The translations under genes and the position numbers were made by a program. Shown here piece after piece: positions 62,921 through 63,903 of a DNA stretch of 63,903 nucleotides; within the stretch, counting starts at the first letter, position 1; each line of letters begins with the position of its first letter. The notes below the pieces were generated by a model, which was not told the origin of the DNA, made no database searches, and was given only the letters and a program-made list of their open reading frames with translations. Source of the DNA: Pseudomonadota bacterium (GTDB lineage Bacteria > Pseudomonadota > Gammaproteobacteria > Steroidobacterales > GCA-2729495); the NCBI GenBank assembly GCA_963204745.1, contig CAUJHF010000041.1, forward strand, positions 1-63,903. Reading direction: 5' to 3'.

Positions 62921-63255
62921 GCGGCTTTCTCCGGCAGGTCGAGGTAACACAGCTTGCCCTTGACACCATCCCACGTTGCTGCGTCCGCGGGCGCCTCACC
63001 GCGGGCGGTAATCACCGGCCACACGGCAGAGAGTTCACGATTGAGCCCGAGAAATTGCTGCATATCGGCGGGCACATCATCCTCGGCATGGATGGCGCTG
63101 GCCGGGCATTCGGGCTCACACAGGGAGCAGTCGATGCACTCTTCGGGATCGATCACCAGAAAATTCGGCCCCGCATGGAAGCAATCCACCGGGCAGACTT
63201 CCACGCAATCCTGGTACTTGCACCGGATGCAGTTCTCGGTCACAACATAGGTCAT
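62917..63255 (-). CDS. fdxA: 7Fe ferredoxin (FdxA type)
   Basis: 112 residues from ATG 63255. The N-terminus [62 protein letters not shown] has the cysteine pattern of [3Fe-4S][4Fe-4S] ferredoxins; the C-terminal extension of about 50 residues is usual for FdxA. It transfers low-potential electrons in the cytoplasm. It is coupled to the membrane protein gene downstream. Confidence 0.95.
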   Translation of the reverse strand: MTYVVTENCIRCKYQDCVEVCPVDCFHAGPNFLVIDPEECIDCSLCEPECPASAIHAEDDVPADMQQFLGLNRELSAVWPVITARGEAPADAATWDGVKGKLCYLDLPEKAA

Positions 63256-63361
63256 GCAGACATCTCCTTCGCGAACCAGTCTAGACAGACCTGGCAACCG
63301 GGTGTGTCAACAAAAGGAAAACAGAGCGCAACCCATGGCAATCGTCGGCTAAAGTGGCCCC

Positions 63362-63903
63362 ATGAACTCCGGTACCCCCCGACTGTTGCTCGTCGACGAC
63401 GACGCCAGCCTGGCGGCAATGCTGCGCGAATTCCTCGAACTGCAGGGCTTCAGCGTGGACGTTTTGCATAACGCCGAAGACGGTCTCGCGCGCATTGATG
63501 CAGACCCGCCAGACCTGCTGGTACTCGACGTCATGCTGCCCGGGATGAGCGGCTTCGAAGCGCTCAAGGAACTGCGCAGCAGGCACGAACTGCCGGTAGT
63601 CATGTTGACCGCGCGCGGCGAGGAATCAGAGCGCATCCTCGGCCTGATGGGCGGCGCTGATGACTACCTGCCCAAACCTTTCAGTCCGCTCGAGCTGGCC
63701 GCACGGATCCGGGCCATACTCAAACGCTCGCACAGCGAGCCGCCGGCGGCCCGTTCCGGCGAGACTCTTGCGGCAGGGCCGCTGTGTCTCGATCTGCGCC
63801 GCTGCACCCTGCAAGTCCGCGACGCACCGGTGGCGGTAACGGCAGCAGAGATGCGCGTACTCGAACAGTTGATGCGCCACCCGGACGAGGTGCTGTCCCG
63901 GGC
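63362..63903 (+). CDS. OmpR-family response regulator (3' end cut)
   Basis: At least 180 residues from ATG 63362. The receiver domain has RLLLVDDDASLAAMLREF, phosphoacceptor Asp in LLVLDVMLPGMSGFEAL, the Thr in VVMLTARGEES and Lys in DDYLPKPFSPLEL. A winged-helix output domain begins at about residue 145 (LCLDLRRCTLQVRDAPVAVTAAEMRVLEQLMRHPDEVLSR) and runs off the right edge. The sensor kinase is not in the window. Confidence 0.94.
   Translation, partial: MNSGTPRLLLVDDDASLAAMLREFLELQGFSVDVLHNAEDGLARIDADPPDLLVLDVMLPGMSGFEALKELRSRHELPVVMLTARGEESERILGLMGGADDYLPKPFSPLELAARIRAILKRSHSEPPAARSGETLAAGPLCLDLRRCTLQVRDAPVAVTAAEMRVLEQLMRHPDEVLSR

Overview
The window is high-GC DNA from a Gram-negative bacterium with an outer membrane. 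TonB-ExbB-ExbD, a TonB-dependent receptor, lipobox lipoproteins, an OmpA-type protein, RlmJ, YebC, LipA, a SpuC/Puu polyamine pathway and a Pseudomonas/Xanthomonas-style REP hairpin point to a gammaproteobacterium, perhaps near Xanthomonadales, Nevskiales or Steroidobacterales. The lineage is inferred from gene content only. I saw no tRNA, rRNA, CRISPR array, integrase or insertion sequence.

Layout. 1-9.3 kb is mixed housekeeping: the end of lipA, an ABC-F ATPase, an OmpA-like protein, an alpha/beta hydrolase, a membrane diguanylate cyclase, an O6-methylguanine-DNA methyltransferase and small exported proteins. 9.5-14.8 kb is an energy-transducing operon: tonB, exbB, two exbD genes and two paralogous exported repeat proteins. 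14.9-19.6 kb is a tightly overlapped polyamine operon (puuD-puuA-spuC-puuB), divergent from an MFS transporter. 48.8-50.3 kb is a cation-efflux gene with its CsoR/RcnR-type regulator. 50.4-56.5 kb holds an exported HemF-like protein, a second MFS transporter, a rhomboid protease, a MerR-like regulator and a protein resembling ferredoxin-dependent bilin reductases. 56.5-59.3 kb is a NorCB nitric oxide reductase group. The end has yebC, rlmJ, a peroxiredoxin-glutaredoxin fusion, a ferredoxin with an unknown membrane protein, and a truncated response regulator.

The most interesting part is 22.2-48.8 kb. Five promoter regions there carry the same palindrome, GTYGTCAT-N6-ATGACRAC, and a GntR/UTRA regulator is encoded in the middle. 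The sites precede (A) a very large receptor ORF; (B) two lipoprotein CbiX-like chelatases around an FMN/4Fe-4S NosR-like membrane protein, and divergently an epimerase plus a peptide-type binding protein; (C) a geranylgeranyl-reductase-like flavoprotein, a ferredoxin and an Opp/Dpp permease-ATPase set; (D) a 2-oxoacid:ferredoxin oxidoreductase; and (E) a TauD-type dioxygenase, an ABC-2 transporter and a HemG-like flavodoxin.

Together these parts could bind a substrate at the outer membrane, carry it through the inner membrane, supply low-potential electrons, and handle a metal or tetrapyrrole. I infer a GntR-controlled system for acquiring and reductively processing a metal-tetrapyrrole, metallophore or similar ligand. 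The shared operator is seen directly in the sequence; the substrate is not known. Three other tetrapyrrole-like proteins (HemG-like, HemF-like, bilin-reductase-like) lie inside or close to the island.
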